A DNA stretch of 64,000 nt from Candidatus Nitrosocosmicus arcticus (GCF_007826885.1 NZ_ML675582.1:116966-180965), one strand, 5' to 3'; counted from the stretch's first letter, positions 19,127-29,381 are shown. A program made the numbers and translations. Notes: generated by a model not told the origin, from the sequence alone.

Positions 19127-21007
19127 GTGTCAAAAAATACTCTTGACGCTATAAAGGCTGATGCAAAATCAATTAGAGAAATTCTTGATAAAAATAAATA
19201 CGAAATAGATGTTTTTCAGCGAGAATATATGTGGCAAAGAAAACAAATGGAAGACCTCATAGATGATTTATCATCAAAATTTCTATCAGCATACAAGCCT
19301 GATCACAAAAGAGACGATGTTCAAGACTACCCAACTTATTTTCTCGGTTCAATTATTTTGAGTCTAAAAGGAAATAGAAGATCTATCATAGATGGTCAGC
19401 AAAGACTTACCTCCATAACTCTTTTACTTATTTATTTGAATAATCTACAATATCAAAGATCAGATAAAGTTAACATTTCTGATCTTATTTTTTCGGAAAA
19501 ATATGCTCAAAAAACATTTAATCTTCAAATAGATGATAGAAATGAATGTGTTGATTCTTTATACAATAATCAGGATTTTGATAAATCTGGAAAAAGTGAA
19601 TCAGTAAAAAACATTGTAGAACGATTTAGAGAAATTGGGGAATTGTTTCCTCCTGAATTAAATGGGGAGGCGCTACCTTTTTTTATAGATTGGTTTATTG
19701 ATAACGTCATTTTTGTTGAAATAAATACCTATTCAGATGAAGATGCATACCTTATTTTTGAAACTATGAATGATCGTGGTCTTAGTCTTACTTCAACTGA
19801 AATGCTTAAAGGTTATTTAATATCTCGAATAGAAAATGAAGCTAAGAAAAATGAATTAAACGGAATGTGGAAATCAAGAATCTTAGAGCTTAAAAACATT
19901 TCAAAAGAAGAGGATCTGGAATTCTTTAAATCATGGTTGAGAGCGAAATATGCAGAAACCATTAGAGAAGCACGAAAGGGGGCTGAAAACGAAGATTTTG
20001 AAAATATAGCCCGATTTCATATCTGGGTAAAAGAGAATATAGATAGACTTGGATTACAAAGCAAAGATGATTTTTATATTTTTATAAAGGAAAAATTCGA
20101 ATTTTATTCTAGACTATATCTTAAGATAAATCGAGCTTCGAGAGCAGGGGTACGTGGTTTAGAAGATCTTCGGTATATATCAATTACAAAATTTGCTACA
20201 TCATTTTATTACCCATTGTTACTAGCCCCTGTAAACATTTCTGATGATGAAATAACTGTAAATAAAAAACTTGCATTGGTATCTAGATACATTGAAACCT
20301 TTATTGTACGCAGATTTGTAAATAATCGTACACTTGCACATTCCTCAATTAGATATACGATGTACAATTTAATCAAAGAAATTAGAGATAAGAGCGTTGA
20401 AGAATTATCTCAAATCCTAAAGCAAAAACTTGGAAAATCTGACTCATTAGAAGGATTTGAAGGTATGGCGGATTTCAGATTGAATCAACAAAATAAACGG
20501 TTTGTACATTATCTACTAGCAAGATTGACAAATTTTATAGAAGTAGAAAGTAAAATGAATTCTAGATTAGAAGATTATATAATCGAAAGTAATTCAAAAC
20601 CCTACGAAATTGAACATATATGGTCTAACAGATTCGAAGATCATAAGGAGGAGTTTAATCAAAAAGATGATTTTGAGAAGTATAGAAATATGGCTGGTGC
20701 ATTAATTCTTGTGCCAAATGGTTTTAACCAGTCTTATGGCGCAGATTCTTTTGAACAAAAGCTATCACACTATTATGGTCAAAACTTACTTGCAAAATCA
20801 TTATCACCTCAATGTTATGAAAAGAATCCTACTTTCTTAAAATTTAAACAGATTTACAATCTACCATTCAAACCTCATCATCAATTTAAAAAGGAAGATA
20901 TTGAAGAACGTCAGAAACTCTATCAAATAATATGTGAGCAAATATGGGACACTAAAGAATTAGATAAAATAGTCGAATCCACTGTTAGCGACTTTGATAA
21001 ACCCTAA
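19127..21007 (+). CDS. DUF262/DUF1524 (GmrSD-like) type IV restriction-type protein
   Basis: 626 residues. The N-terminal DUF262 domain (GmrS-like, ParB/sulfiredoxin-related) has VFQREYMWQRKQMEDLIDDL near residue 30, FLGSIIL, and the nucleotide-binding signature IIDGQQRLTS with DGQQR at 89-93. The C-terminal DUF1524 (GmrD-like HNH) has YEIEHIW (His497) and the downstream block MAGALILVPNGFNQSYG with FEQKLSHYYG, matching the His-Asn pattern of this nuclease. Single-chain GmrSD relatives cleave modified phage DNA. All expected motifs look intact. The start codon appears to be GTG. Confidence 0.9.
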   Translation: MSKNTLDAIKADAKSIREILDKNKYEIDVFQREYMWQRKQMEDLIDDLSSKFLSAYKPDHKRDDVQDYPTYFLGSIILSLKGNRRSIIDGQQRLTSITLLLIYLNNLQYQRSDKVNISDLIFSEKYAQKTFNLQIDDRNECVDSLYNNQDFDKSGKSESVKNIVERFREIGELFPPELNGEALPFFIDWFIDNVIFVEINTYSDEDAYLIFETMNDRGLSLTSTEMLKGYLISRIENEAKKNELNGMWKSRILELKNISKEEDLEFFKSWLRAKYAETIREARKGAENEDFENIARFHIWVKENIDRLGLQSKDDFYIFIKEKFEFYSRLYLKINRASRAGVRGLEDLRYISITKFATSFYYPLLLAPVNISDDEITVNKKLALVSRYIETFIVRRFVNNRTLAHSSIRYTMYNLIKEIRDKSVEELSQILKQKLGKSDSLEGFEGMADFRLNQQNKRFVHYLLARLTNFIEVESKMNSRLEDYIIESNSKPYEIEHIWSNRFEDHKEEFNQKDDFEKYRNMAGALILVPNGFNQSYGADSFEQKLSHYYGQNLLAKSLSPQCYEKNPTFLKFKQIYNLPFKPHHQFKKEDIEERQKLYQIICEQIWDTKELDKIVESTVSDFDKP

Positions 21008-21253
21008 CATCTTGTGATTCAGGATTATAAAAAATGAAATTCCTTGAATTCTATTTTTTGCTTCGACATCAGAGTCCTGTGATGCGGTCTCAGTTGACTG
21101 AAAGATCTATATAGATGAAAAAGAAAGAAAAACAATCAAAATTGGAATGACCATCTAAAAAGGTATAAAATTAAAGGCATAATTGATATTATGTTTCCCT
21201 CATTCCTATATTGGAATTGGAATTTAAGTGTGAAAATGTAGAACAAGCTGTTC

Positions 21254-22444
21254 TTGAGGCAAAAAACGTTACATAAGAGTATTCTGTATATACTAATATT
21301 GAGATCTGAAATATTTATTTCTATAGGATTTTTGATTGTTTTCTTACTAGTATCGCCATTTTTAGCTATACCTAATACATTAGCTCAAAGTGATGCTTTA
21401 ACAGATTCGCATGCTGCAACGTACTTCTCAAACCCTTCCAGTTATACTGACAAAAATGTAAACTTTACAGGTAAAATTTTAAGCTTATTTCCTCCTTCAA
21501 GTGGAACACAAGGTTTACAGATGTATCAAGCTGGAGAAACAAATAGAAATACAATTGTAATTTATACTACTCCAATACAATTATCTAAAGACGATTGTGT
21601 CAGAGTAACCGGAATATCTCAGCCAGTAACTGAATATCTTAACATGTTTGGAGCTACGTTGTCTGCAGCAGCCATAAATGCTAATTCTATTAGTAAGATC
21701 CATTGCTCCGAATCTATCGAACCGGCTAGAAATATTGTCAACGTGGATGAAACTCAAGAAAAAAACTCCGTAATTATAACGCTGCATAATGTAGAGTTTT
21801 CAGATAAAAATACTAGAGCATATCTGACTGTTCAAAATACTGATCCAATAAATGATATAACATTTTATGATCATGACTCTAGAGCAATCCAAGGTAAGTC
21901 ACAATTTATGACAACTAATTCTTATGATGTTGATTACCCAAATATTGAATCAACTATTCCTTCAGGAATTGAAGAAAATGGCGTTGTATTATTCGAACCT
22001 ATAGATCCAACAACAGATAAAACCCAATTTAGATTTGAAGCCAGTAAAGGAATTGATGATATAAAGTTCACATTTGATGTTATCTTATCAACTATCAAAT
22101 TTTATGACGCAGTTTTGCCGACGGACCTTGATAATATTACAGCTCTTGTTAATGCAGGAAATGCCCTTTCTGAAACAGGCAATCCTTTGGAAGCTATCAA
22201 ATATTATGACAAAGCATTATCTATTGATGCTAATAATATTACAGCTCTTGTTAATGCAGGAAATGCCCTTTCTGAAACAGGCAATCCTTTGGAAGCTATC
22301 AAATATTATGACAAAGCATTATCTATTGATGCTAACAACACTAAAGCTCTTGTTGGTAAAGCTAATAACCTGGGTGACTCTCATGAAGCTATGAAATATT
22401 ATAATAAAGCAACATCTATAGATCCGAGAGTATTTTTGGATTAA
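21254..22444 (+). CDS. Secreted DUF4352-like/TPR protein (paralog 1)
   Basis: 396 residues from a TTG start; no ATG fits the signal peptide. Order: signal peptide (residues 10-45, ending NTLAQ); an OB-like beta domain (SYTDKNVNFTGKIL ... DDCVRVTGISQPVTEYLNMFGA); a DUF4352-like beta-sandwich (VIITLHNVEFSDKNTRAYLTVQNT ... YPNIESTIPSGIEENGVVLFEP); then about three TPRs. Two TPRs are duplicated almost perfectly at DNA level. The paralog at 41920-43632 has more TPRs. Probably exposed outside the membrane and binding proteins or surface polymers. Both copies lie inside the island. Confidence 0.8.
   Translation: MRQKTLHKSILYILILRSEIFISIGFLIVFLLVSPFLAIPNTLAQSDALTDSHAATYFSNPSSYTDKNVNFTGKILSLFPPSSGTQGLQMYQAGETNRNTIVIYTTPIQLSKDDCVRVTGISQPVTEYLNMFGATLSAAAINANSISKIHCSESIEPARNIVNVDETQEKNSVIITLHNVEFSDKNTRAYLTVQNTDPINDITFYDHDSRAIQGKSQFMTTNSYDVDYPNIESTIPSGIEENGVVLFEPIDPTTDKTQFRFEASKGIDDIKFTFDVILSTIKFYDAVLPTDLDNITALVNAGNALSETGNPLEAIKYYDKALSIDANNITALVNAGNALSETGNPLEAIKYYDKALSIDANNTKALVGKANNLGDSHEAMKYYNKATSIDPRVFLD
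22133..22334 (+). repeat. 102-bp tandem duplication in TPR coding sequence
   Basis: Two head-to-tail 34-codon units (starting at 22133 and 22235) match over about 101 bases, including third codon positions. The perfect match marks a recent duplication and lengthens the protein by exactly one TPR. Confidence 0.85.
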
Positions 22445-22857
22445 ATGTATAAGAAATAGATCTTCGATTCTCATCAGCCTCTCCTTGTATGTATGCTCAA
22501 ACATTAGACCAATAAAACCAATATTGAGTCTTAACTAAGGTATCACCTATTGACAATTAACCTGCAGTAAGATAATAATCGGAGTCTCAGAAAACCCATT
22601 CAATTCATTCTTTACAGTCTGTTAAGTTGATGTGATACCAATAATGTCATTTTTTGATAATCAACTACGATTCATAGTCTGAAAATAAATAAAATATTCA
22701 AACATAGCCTAATGAAAGATTCAGTTGTTTAATATACGATATTTGAGTGCGGATTGTTTTCTTGATAGTTACTTATAGCGATGAAAATAGCTCACGAATC
22801 CTGAAAATTTTGGTAGTAAGTGCGCTGCGCTAAAAATAAAGGTATGAAACTATGTCC
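22445..22857. other. Intergenic region between convergent genes
   Basis: 413 AT-rich bases, no open frame or repeat recognised. Confidence 0.45.
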
Positions 22858-23955
22858 TCATTCGATCAATTTAATTAAATCAATGTACTCATCTTTTGTA
22901 ATTTCTCCTTTTGCAAGCCTTAACTTTAGAATTCTTTGTAAATCTTCTTTTGATTTATGTTGATCTGAGGAGTTAGAATCAATCCGAGTAGTGCCACTTT
23001 TCGAAAATATGGCGGATGTTTTTCTTTTGGTTTCTAATACTCTTACATATAGCTCATGACTCCATTTCCTTATCTCTTTACCACCAAATGATGGAATTCC
23101 AAAAACAGGTTTTTGCATGACACCATATTCATCAATATAAGGAATAGCCAAACGATTTTCCTTTCCTTCAAACTTAAACAACCCGCCTATCATGATATTT
23201 GTATCTTCTACTGGAACACCTATTCCTCCACCTCCTAGGACTTCACCAGTTTGTTCTTCTGATATACCGTAATTACCTAAGGCTATGGAAGTAAATGGAA
23301 TTATGATATCGATTCTTTTTTCTTCTTTTCTTTCATTTTTTATAAATATAATCGACTTTTCATTTAGAAATAACTGCCCATGTTCATATTTTCTGAATGT
23401 CCCTCCAGAGGGGTATGCTCTATGACCTCCATGGTATTCAGCCGATTTATGATGAAGTATAGTATTTCCATGTATTTTTAAATCACAATTTTCACATAAC
23501 ATTGTCAATGTTCTATGTTTATTGGTAAAGCATTCTGGACAAAGGGATGGATTAAGATAGGATCTTATTTGCTTTCTGTATATTGAGTTTACTTCAGCTT
23601 CCTTAAGGTAATCCAGGTGATCCGTGAAAATATTCACCAGTTCCTTATCGATATAAAATTTCACTATTTTTTGCATATCTTCACCCATTAAGGATTGTTC
23701 AAAATGAAATTCAATGGCAGGAACTTCCTTTTTCTTGAAGTTACCTTTAGTTTGAAAAAAAGACTTGATCTCACCAATTGATTGTATCGAGATATTGACG
23801 ATCGGATCCGACTTTCGATTTCTTCTAAAAGAAATGTAACTGGTTTTCTCTGTTAGGTCTACTATTAATATTTTAGAATCTTCTAATCCACCGATATTGC
23901 CATCATCAATGATTTCAATATCATACTCTTCGGGAAAATCGTACTTTAAGAACAA
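22858..23955 (-). CDS. Zinc-ribbon and SHOCT-domain protein
   Basis: 365 residues. The N-terminal half holds PH-like strands (SKILIVDLTEKTSYISFRR). A zinc ribbon, CPECFTNKHRTLTMLCENC, lies near residues 139-157. Then comes a second PH-like region (YEHGQLFLNEKSIIFIKNER ... IIPFTSIALGNYGI). The last 28 residues, DLQRILKLRLAKGEITKDEYIDLIKLIE, are a classic SHOCT (short C-terminal) domain. SHOCT proteins often oligomerise and occur with membrane or secretion proteins. Likely cytoplasmic. Role unknown; the GGGGIGVP loop is unusual. Confidence 0.75.
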   Translation of the reverse strand: MFLKYDFPEEYDIEIIDDGNIGGLEDSKILIVDLTEKTSYISFRRNRKSDPIVNISIQSIGEIKSFFQTKGNFKKKEVPAIEFHFEQSLMGEDMQKIVKFYIDKELVNIFTDHLDYLKEAEVNSIYRKQIRSYLNPSLCPECFTNKHRTLTMLCENCDLKIHGNTILHHKSAEYHGGHRAYPSGGTFRKYEHGQLFLNEKSIIFIKNERKEEKRIDIIIPFTSIALGNYGISEEQTGEVLGGGGIGVPVEDTNIMIGGLFKFEGKENRLAIPYIDEYGVMQKPVFGIPSFGGKEIRKWSHELYVRVLETKRKTSAIFSKSGTTRIDSNSSDQHKSKEDLQRILKLRLAKGEITKDEYIDLIKLIE

Positions 23956-24300
23956 TCTGACATAGAATTATGAGATTATGTATTTAGTCTTTTATTGATA
24001 TGCTAGTCACACATATACTAATAATATATCATATTTTTCAGTCATTCGATTTTAATATACAACTCATCCATTATTATTGTCACAAAATTTGTTAAAAAGG
24101 GTTGAAATGTTTTTTGTCTAGATATTTTTGATAACAGTTCCTTCATTCATTGTGTCGATAAATCAGCTATTCATTTTCTTTATTGATAAACTTGATATCT
24201 TGATTTTTTTTTACTTAACACATTTGTAAAGTAAATGCTAATTAAACAGTTTTAATATTGGATTTACGTTGGATGTTTTTAGAGTAAAATAATGAACATC
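23956..24300. other. Intergenic region, no gene seen
   Basis: 345 bases left of palindrome copy 2. AT-rich, no recognisable element. Confidence 0.45.
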
Positions 24301-24318
24301 TGCAACACTAGTGTTGCA
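24301..24318. repeat. Island palindrome, copy 2
   Basis: TGCAACACTAGTGTTGCA, a perfect 18-bp palindrome. TCAAAATGTAATA follows at 24328. The spacing and flank match the copies at 41467 and 44073. Repeat copy B begins about 170 bases further on. Confidence 0.85.
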
Positions 24319-24486
24319 AAATTTGTATCAAAATGTAATACCTATTACAACCCCCTCTACCCATTTTCATTTGAACTTTGCATATTGATTCCATTAAAAT
24401 AAATGAGATGGAAAAAAGATATCACATTGAAAATACAGAACAATCTTCTGCTTCGATTTAATCAAACGTAATGAACTAAAGTAAGG

Positions 24487-25010
24487 AATATTTTATCAGT
24501 CTTTTTTATGCAACCTAGCTTTTATTTAATTTTTAAATAATTTATCTTGTCTTTTAAAAAAATAAACGAATTTAAATAACCAAAATAATTCATCTAAGGC
24601 ATCTGGAGTTGACCAACTTTGACTGTGAATCAAAAATTTGGAACAAGAGAAAGTTGCGGCAAAAATGACATGGAACGTAATTTATGATAAAATTTAGTAA
24701 ATTATCTTTTTTAATATCATCAACCGTCGAGTGGTTTACATACCAAATATTTTAAAAAAAGTAATCAGGTATTCATTTAAGAAAGGTATCTGTGTAATTT
24801 TTTGATACCCGAAGATCTGTTATATACTGAACTGAATTTTTAATTCGAGTTTTGCAAATAGACCTTAATAGGGTTATTAAATATATGTAATTGATATCAT
24901 TATTTTGGCACACTGAATTATTATAAATTGCTTTTGAAGAATATATTTCTAAAGTTTTAGTCAAATTTATCATGGGACCAAGGGGGCTAATGCTGATAAC
25001 GGTTCTTTAC
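24487..25010. repeat. Dispersed island repeat, copy B
   Basis: About 520 bases, matching copy A (15777-16170) in order, with an extra ~130 bases before its end. It contains CGGCAAAAATGACATGGAAC (24657-24676), identical to the 20 bases just inside the left attachment site, and ends with the GC-rich motif at 24974-25007. A 66-codon minus-strand frame within it (24773-24973) is not conserved in copy A. Confidence 0.78.
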
Positions 25011-25209
25011 AAGAGATTCTAATCTTATGTTAGATATTCATAGATTAGTTTGTTATTCTGTTTATGATACTATTCAAATACGACCTTATTGAATTTGCAG
25101 TTTCATCATTAGTTCAGACCATTAAAAATAATCAGATTATCTTATAAATAACATAATATCAACTGCAATATTATTTGCTATTTGAGACTGCAGCTTTTCT
25201 CGTTATCAT

Positions 25210-25485
25210 CTATTGTTGATGGCTTTCAAGGGTTGGGAATCCTTGCTTATAGTTAATTGTTATATTTTCACCCTGTTGATAGGAGCAGTTATCAATGGTT
25301 CTGGGCACACCATCCGAAGCTTCTACTATGCAGGTATTACCTTGTTTAATTTGTACTTGGACTGTCTCCTGTATACTCGAACTAAAGAGTTGTGTTAAGG
25401 AGCCACCCATAAGCATAAACACGACAATGACGCCAGCTATAATAAAGAGTATTGCAAGCATTTTAGGAGAAAATTCAAAATCCAT
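25210..25485 (-). CDS. Small single-span membrane protein
   Basis: 91 residues. The membrane span is LAILFIIAGVIVVFMLMGG (about residues 10-28), preceded by an acidic leader. The outside part (VQVQIKQGNTCIVEASDGVPRTIDNCSYQQGENITINYKQG) has two cysteines likely to form a disulfide and a beta-rich pattern. No family recognised. It stands alone between the repeat and the broken CBS gene. Confidence 0.6.
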   Translation of the reverse strand: MDFEFSPKMLAILFIIAGVIVVFMLMGGSLTQLFSSSIQETVQVQIKQGNTCIVEASDGVPRTIDNCSYQQGENITINYKQGFPTLESHQQ

Positions 25486-25680
25486 AAAGATTTGTAATCT
25501 ATTGTAGAGCTGCTATTATAATGTTCTACAATTCTTCTTACTTGCAAAAATATTCCAAATATAATACAAGTTGATATTATTCAACATCAAGTTTGACATT
25601 CAGTTGATAAAGAATAAAAAGATGATTACCTAACCAAATGATGGGAAAAACTATTTTACATTAGCAAGTATATCTGAATT

Positions 25681-26182
25681 ATGAGTCTCGATTCAATTGG
25701 AATATCAAATTTGATGAATAAAAAAAGTAGTAGTTGTTGAGCTGCATCTTAATCTGATTACTGTATCAAAAATAATGTCAAATAACGATATTGGCTCAGT
25801 GGTTATTGTAGACGATTTAGATACTCGAAAACCAATCGGAATCATTACTGAGAGAGATATAGTTAGAACAATTGGAATGATACAGCCGCATCAGCTGTTA
25901 GTTCCTATAAGAGAACATATGAGTCATCCATTGATTACTCTGTCTTTAAATGCAACTGTTTATGATGCAATAAAATAAATGTACGAAAAGATAATTAGAA
26001 GAATAATAATTCTTGAAAAAGAGAAATTGGTCGGCATTATTACAGATAAAGACATTTTTAGATCTTTGGTGAATAACAAAGAGTTGCTTTCAACTACACT
26101 CGGAGGTCGCCTTCCCATTCCTGAAGATAAATTGAAAGAAGAAATTTCACATTTTTGGTTTGACAATACCTTTATCAATTAA
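25681..26182 (+). pseudogene. Two-CBS-domain protein gene with a frameshift and a stop
   Basis: ATG at 25681 reads M-S-L-D-S-I-G-I-S-N-L-M-N-K-K, then leaves frame in a run of seven A (25720-25726). Removing one A restores VVVVELHLNLITVSKIMSNNDIGSVVIVDD, the first CBS domain. At 25976-25978 an in-frame TAA interrupts AIK-stop-MYEKIIRRIIILEKEKLVGIITDKDI, the second CBS domain. CBS pairs bind adenosine ligands and sense energy state. Two independent lesions make this a pseudogene unless the homopolymer is an assembly error; the TAA would remain. Confidence 0.8.
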
Positions 26183-26376
26183 GAAGAGGATTAAGGTATA
26201 TTATTATGTTAAAGTCAAGGTAAGGATGTTTTATATTTAATAACACATGCTTATGACTTTCTATTAACGGGTGTATGAGATTAAGATCAATCTAATCATA
26301 AACCAATCAATCTAAATTCGACCATTGTCTCATTCTAAAACATATTCCAAATGAACTAAACCACAAGATATTTGGA

Positions 26377-26898
26377 TTATTTTTTTGACGTAGAACTAAA
26401 CACAATAACCAAAGAATGCTCTTTTAGCAAAGCCTCTTTTGATTTTATGTTTAAATCTGCAAAAAGAGAACTTATTAGCGTACCTATATATAATGAACCC
26501 TTTCGACCCAGATTATGTTGGATTCTAAATTCAATTTTCCCGTCAGCTTGAATAACTTTATTAATAAAATTGGATGCAGAAAACCATAACTTTAATACAT
26601 CTACAATACTTTCTGCATCATTTTTTCCGTGAATAAAAGAAATCGCATCTCTCATCCCTGTATAACATGAGGTCTTTGCTGCTCTTACCAAGTCATCGTC
26701 TGCAACATGTTCAAAGATATTTCGCACAAAAGGCTTTTGCAAAAAAACAAATCCTATGTCACTTACAAATTGATCCCATGATACATATTTTCTAAGTATA
26801 TTGTTTATTATTGCTGATACTGTTTTATCTTCAGTGGACGCTTGAAATTCAATTTTCTCATAGATTTCAGTTGGTATACGTATTGCGGTATTAGTCAA
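26377..26898 (-). CDS. Protein with N-terminal ribbon-helix-helix-like motif
   Basis: 173 residues. The start, TNTAIRIPTEIYEKIEFQASTEDKTVSAIINNILRKYVSW, has the strand-helix-helix layout of MetJ/Arc DNA-binding proteins. The remaining 125 residues are a mixed alpha/beta domain (VRNIFEHVADDDLVRAAKTSCYTGMRDAISFIHG ... GRKGSLYIGTLISSLFADLNIK) that I do not recognise. Likely a DNA-binding regulator with a sensor or dimerisation domain. No operator is obvious upstream. Confidence 0.6.
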   Translation of the reverse strand: MTNTAIRIPTEIYEKIEFQASTEDKTVSAIINNILRKYVSWDQFVSDIGFVFLQKPFVRNIFEHVADDDLVRAAKTSCYTGMRDAISFIHGKNDAESIVDVLKLWFSASNFINKVIQADGKIEFRIQHNLGRKGSLYIGTLISSLFADLNIKSKEALLKEHSLVIVFSSTSKK

Positions 26899-27152
26899 AC
26901 CAAGTTAAAAGCGGAAAATGTTGTAATTGCTTTGGACATTGGTTTTTCATTTTTGATTTCTGCTGAGCCAATCTAAATTTAAATACGTAATTGTCAATTT
27001 TTTGGTTACCTTGTTTCATTTGAAACTAGATATTTCTTTTTCATCTTATTCGATGTTTAGATTCAAATTTTTGTAAAAAGAATAAGAAATAACAAGTATC
27101 TATAAAGAATTTAATTACTATTATTAATAGTGTTTCAAAAAAACAATTACCT

Positions 27153-27386
27153 ATGATAGACCGAATAATTGTGATTTGATTAGTAATGGATGAAGTTGCA
27201 GCATTAATGATGTATTACGGTAAAATATTTAGGTCCACAGAAACTACTGAACAGATTTCAAAACATAGCGAACATGAAATAAAACATAGAATATTAGAAA
27301 CACAGTTGGCTAGACTAGGAGCAATTCTCTTAATTATAGGATTTGTAATACAAATAATAGGCAATGCAATCAATATTAAAATCTAA
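27153..27386 (+). pseudogene. Small membrane protein, interrupted paralog of 34010-34243
   Basis: The frame from ATG 27153 reads M-I-D-R-I-I-V-I, then TGA at 27177-27179 where the intact paralog has a Gly codon (GGA to TGA explains it). It continues as MMYYGKIFRSTETTEQISKHSEHEIKHRILETQLARLGAILLIIGFVIQIIG, nearly identical to the paralog. A shorter product could start at ATG 27186 but would lose the first membrane segment. Neighbour: a SnoaL-like pseudogene. Confidence 0.65.
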
Positions 27387-27551
27387 TAGACCTGAATTCC
27401 GATCTGATAGATAAAAAAAAATTAATCTCTTCAATGTCAATATCTAGAGATATAGCCAATCAGTCAATTGCCTCAAAGATCGTATCAGTCATTTAATTAA
27501 CTGAGGTTGTGCGTAATGCACAAAGTGATTAGATGAGATGCAAGCTTACAT

Positions 27552-28104
27552 CTATGGTGATGGTGGTGATGAGGAAGAGTTTGTCACAAATTGTATTGCC
27601 CCCATTTTTTGTAGCATCTCCATAATTTCAATAACGTCTTGGTGCTCTACAATTGTTCCATTCTCAGCTATAGTGTATAGATCAGCTGTTTGAAATGATA
27701 ATACTTTACCTGTTGGAGGTATTCCTGGAGCAAATAAAAACGGTCCTTCATGAGTGCCCGTTGTATTAGTAAATACTAATACCCTGTCAGCTTCACCAAT
27801 TATTTCATTTATGGTTGTTTTAAAGTCTGGAAATGCTGTTTGAAGTGCCATAAGAAAACCTTTTGTTGCCTCTACTCCGTGGCCGGCACCAGGTCTATTC
27901 TCTTTAATATCTTTTGCAACAAGTATATCTATTGCTGTGAAATTTCTGTCATTGAAAGCATTGGTTAAGTTAACAACTATGTCCTTTGTTTTTTTCAATT
28001 TCGAAGTTTGTTTGAGAAGAATCAATGTTTTGAGAATAAACAGCAGGCATACAGGTTATTAACAAAGACAATACGAACAAAAACCCTAATGTAAAATAAC
28101 GCAT
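27552..28104 (-). pseudogene. Secreted SnoaL-like (ester cyclase) gene with a frameshift
   Basis: A signal peptide starts at ATG 28104 (MRYFTLGFLFVLSLLITCMPAVYSQ). The frame slips in a run of seven T on the plus strand (27989-27995). Removing one base joins NFEIEKTKDIVVNLTNAFNDRNF to the SnoaL-like domain (GHGVEATKGFLMALQTAFPDFKTTINEIIGEADRVLVFTNTTGTHEG ... GKVLSFQTADLYTIAENGTIVEHQDVIE). SnoaL-like folds cover cyclases, hydrolases and carriers, so no reaction can be named. A TTG at 28025 would give a leaderless cytoplasmic version. A second, shorter remnant lies at 33673-33912. Confidence 0.7.
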
Positions 28105-28433
28105 ACAAAGATGCTTCAGTAATAGTTAGTGAACTTTATGAATAGGAAGGCGATTCGAAACATTAAACGCCAATATTCCGATTTTCCAATCTTTTTATAA
28201 TCCGCGGATTTTATCGATTCTGAGTTTAATCAATTAGGTTTTTTCTTTGCTTGAATGTAAAATTGATCTTCTTTTTCCTCAAACGAACCTTGGAGATTAA
28301 GGAAATCAAGAAATATTCCCAGTCATTTAGAATACAGCGTTCTTGATACAGGAGCGTTTAAAGCAATAAGGAAATTAGTTATTGGGGCATATTGATATTA
28401 TTTATTAATATTCATGAAATTAAGTATTTACAC
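28105..28433. other. Intergenic region, no gene seen
   Basis: About 330 bases between two minus-strand genes, AT-rich. Contains the promoter region of the SnoaL-like gene. Confidence 0.4.
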
Positions 28434-29381
28434 TTAATTGTTATCGCTTGATCCTTCATCACTACTGCTTGATCCTTCATCACTACTGCTTGATCCTTCA
28501 TCACTACTGCTTGATCCTTCATCATTATTAGGTTGTTCTTCAGTATTCTCATTATTTTCTTGCTGTCCAGATTCTTCATTTTCTACGCCATTACCTTCAG
28601 TAGTCTCTTCAGCTGGTGGATCAGTCCAATTATCTATATTATCATAATCGTTATTTGATGCGTCATTATCATTATTATTTGGCTTGGAATAGTCAATGCC
28701 TTCACTACCGCTAGTACAGGTGTGATCTTTACTTGCTTCAATTGGAGTGCATGGGTTACTTCCCTTATCATTGTCATTGTTGTCCGTCACTCTTTCACAA
28801 TCTCCACTTGGACTACGATGAAATCCATCTGGACATCGTTCCATTCCAGATGTGTCCGTCACTCTTTCACAATCTCCACTTGGACTACGATGAAATCCAT
28901 CTGGACATCGCGAATTATTATCACTAGTTACAGCATATAGGCTATTATAATCATTGTAATAGTTGCTGCTTTCACAGCCTATACCATCACCGTCTCTGTC
29001 AAAGTTATATGAGTCGCTGCTTCCAACTAGGAAGTTTCTTGCAGCAACATCACTACAATCCAAGTCACCACTCGTAGCACCGTTGTCGTTGTTTGATTTC
29101 TTGTCTTCATAGACTACCCCTTCTAACACAGTAACATTTTGAAAGGTATAGGACTGGTCAAACGTATTTAATTGATAATAAGCAATGCTGTTAATATCAG
29201 TTAATGGAATAACTAGCAATTCTTGATTTGGAATCACTGCATATTCTTTTGTCGCTTCGTCATTTGAAATAATAGTTTTCAAGTCTCTTAATTCTACAGA
29301 AAAAGAATTTTCTACTAAACCAGTAGTAAATAATGTAATTACAACGAATATTGGAATTAGAACGTATTTGATCATAACCAT
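28434..29381 (-). CDS. Secreted excalibur-domain protein with low-complexity tail
   Basis: 315 residues. Signal peptide at 4-28. An N-terminal domain of about 70 residues is followed by an excalibur calcium-binding motif (DLDCSDVAARNFLVGSSDSYNFDRDGDGIGCES), with the DxDxDGxxCE signature. Next come two copies of CPDGFHRSPSGDCERVTD, then a Cys-containing segment, an Asn/Asp/Glu-rich linker and a tail of four Asp-Glu-Gly-Ser-Ser-Ser-Ser repeats. It is likely a cell-surface protein that binds calcium. The DNA-level repeats show recent expansion. The start at 29381 gives a good signal peptide. Confidence 0.8.
   Translation of the reverse strand: MVMIKYVLIPIFVVITLFTTGLVENSFSVELRDLKTIISNDEATKEYAVIPNQELLVIPLTDINSIAYYQLNTFDQSYTFQNVTVLEGVVYEDKKSNNDNGATSGDLDCSDVAARNFLVGSSDSYNFDRDGDGIGCESSNYYNDYNSLYAVTSDNNSRCPDGFHRSPSGDCERVTDTSGMERCPDGFHRSPSGDCERVTDNNDNDKGSNPCTPIEASKDHTCTSGSEGIDYSKPNNNDNDASNNDYDNIDNWTDPPAEETTEGNGVENEESGQQENNENTEEQPNNDEGSSSSDEGSSSSDEGSSSSDEGSSDNN
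28447..28524 (-). repeat. 21-bp coding tandem repeat
   Basis: Three perfect 21-base units from 28447, 28468 and 28489 and a partial fourth, encoding the Ser-rich tail of the excalibur protein. Identity at wobble positions indicates slippage-driven expansion. Not a CRISPR array: there are no spacers. Confidence 0.85.
28782..28910 (-). repeat. 72-bp spaced coding duplication
   Basis: 57 identical bases at 28782-28838 and 28854-28910, encoding the doubled CPDGFHRSPSGDCE motif. Confidence 0.85.

Noticed and set aside
24773..24973. 66-codon minus-strand frame
   Set aside because: Lies inside repeat copy B and is not open in copy A, so it is a chance frame.
17933..27386. Stop-codon recoding as an explanation for the in-frame stops
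   Set aside because: Stops are both TAA and TGA, lie only in island genes, and no recoding machinery or signal is visible; decay is simpler.
28447..28524. CRISPR-like short repeats
   Set aside because: Units are head-to-tail with no spacers and encode a Ser-rich tail in frame.
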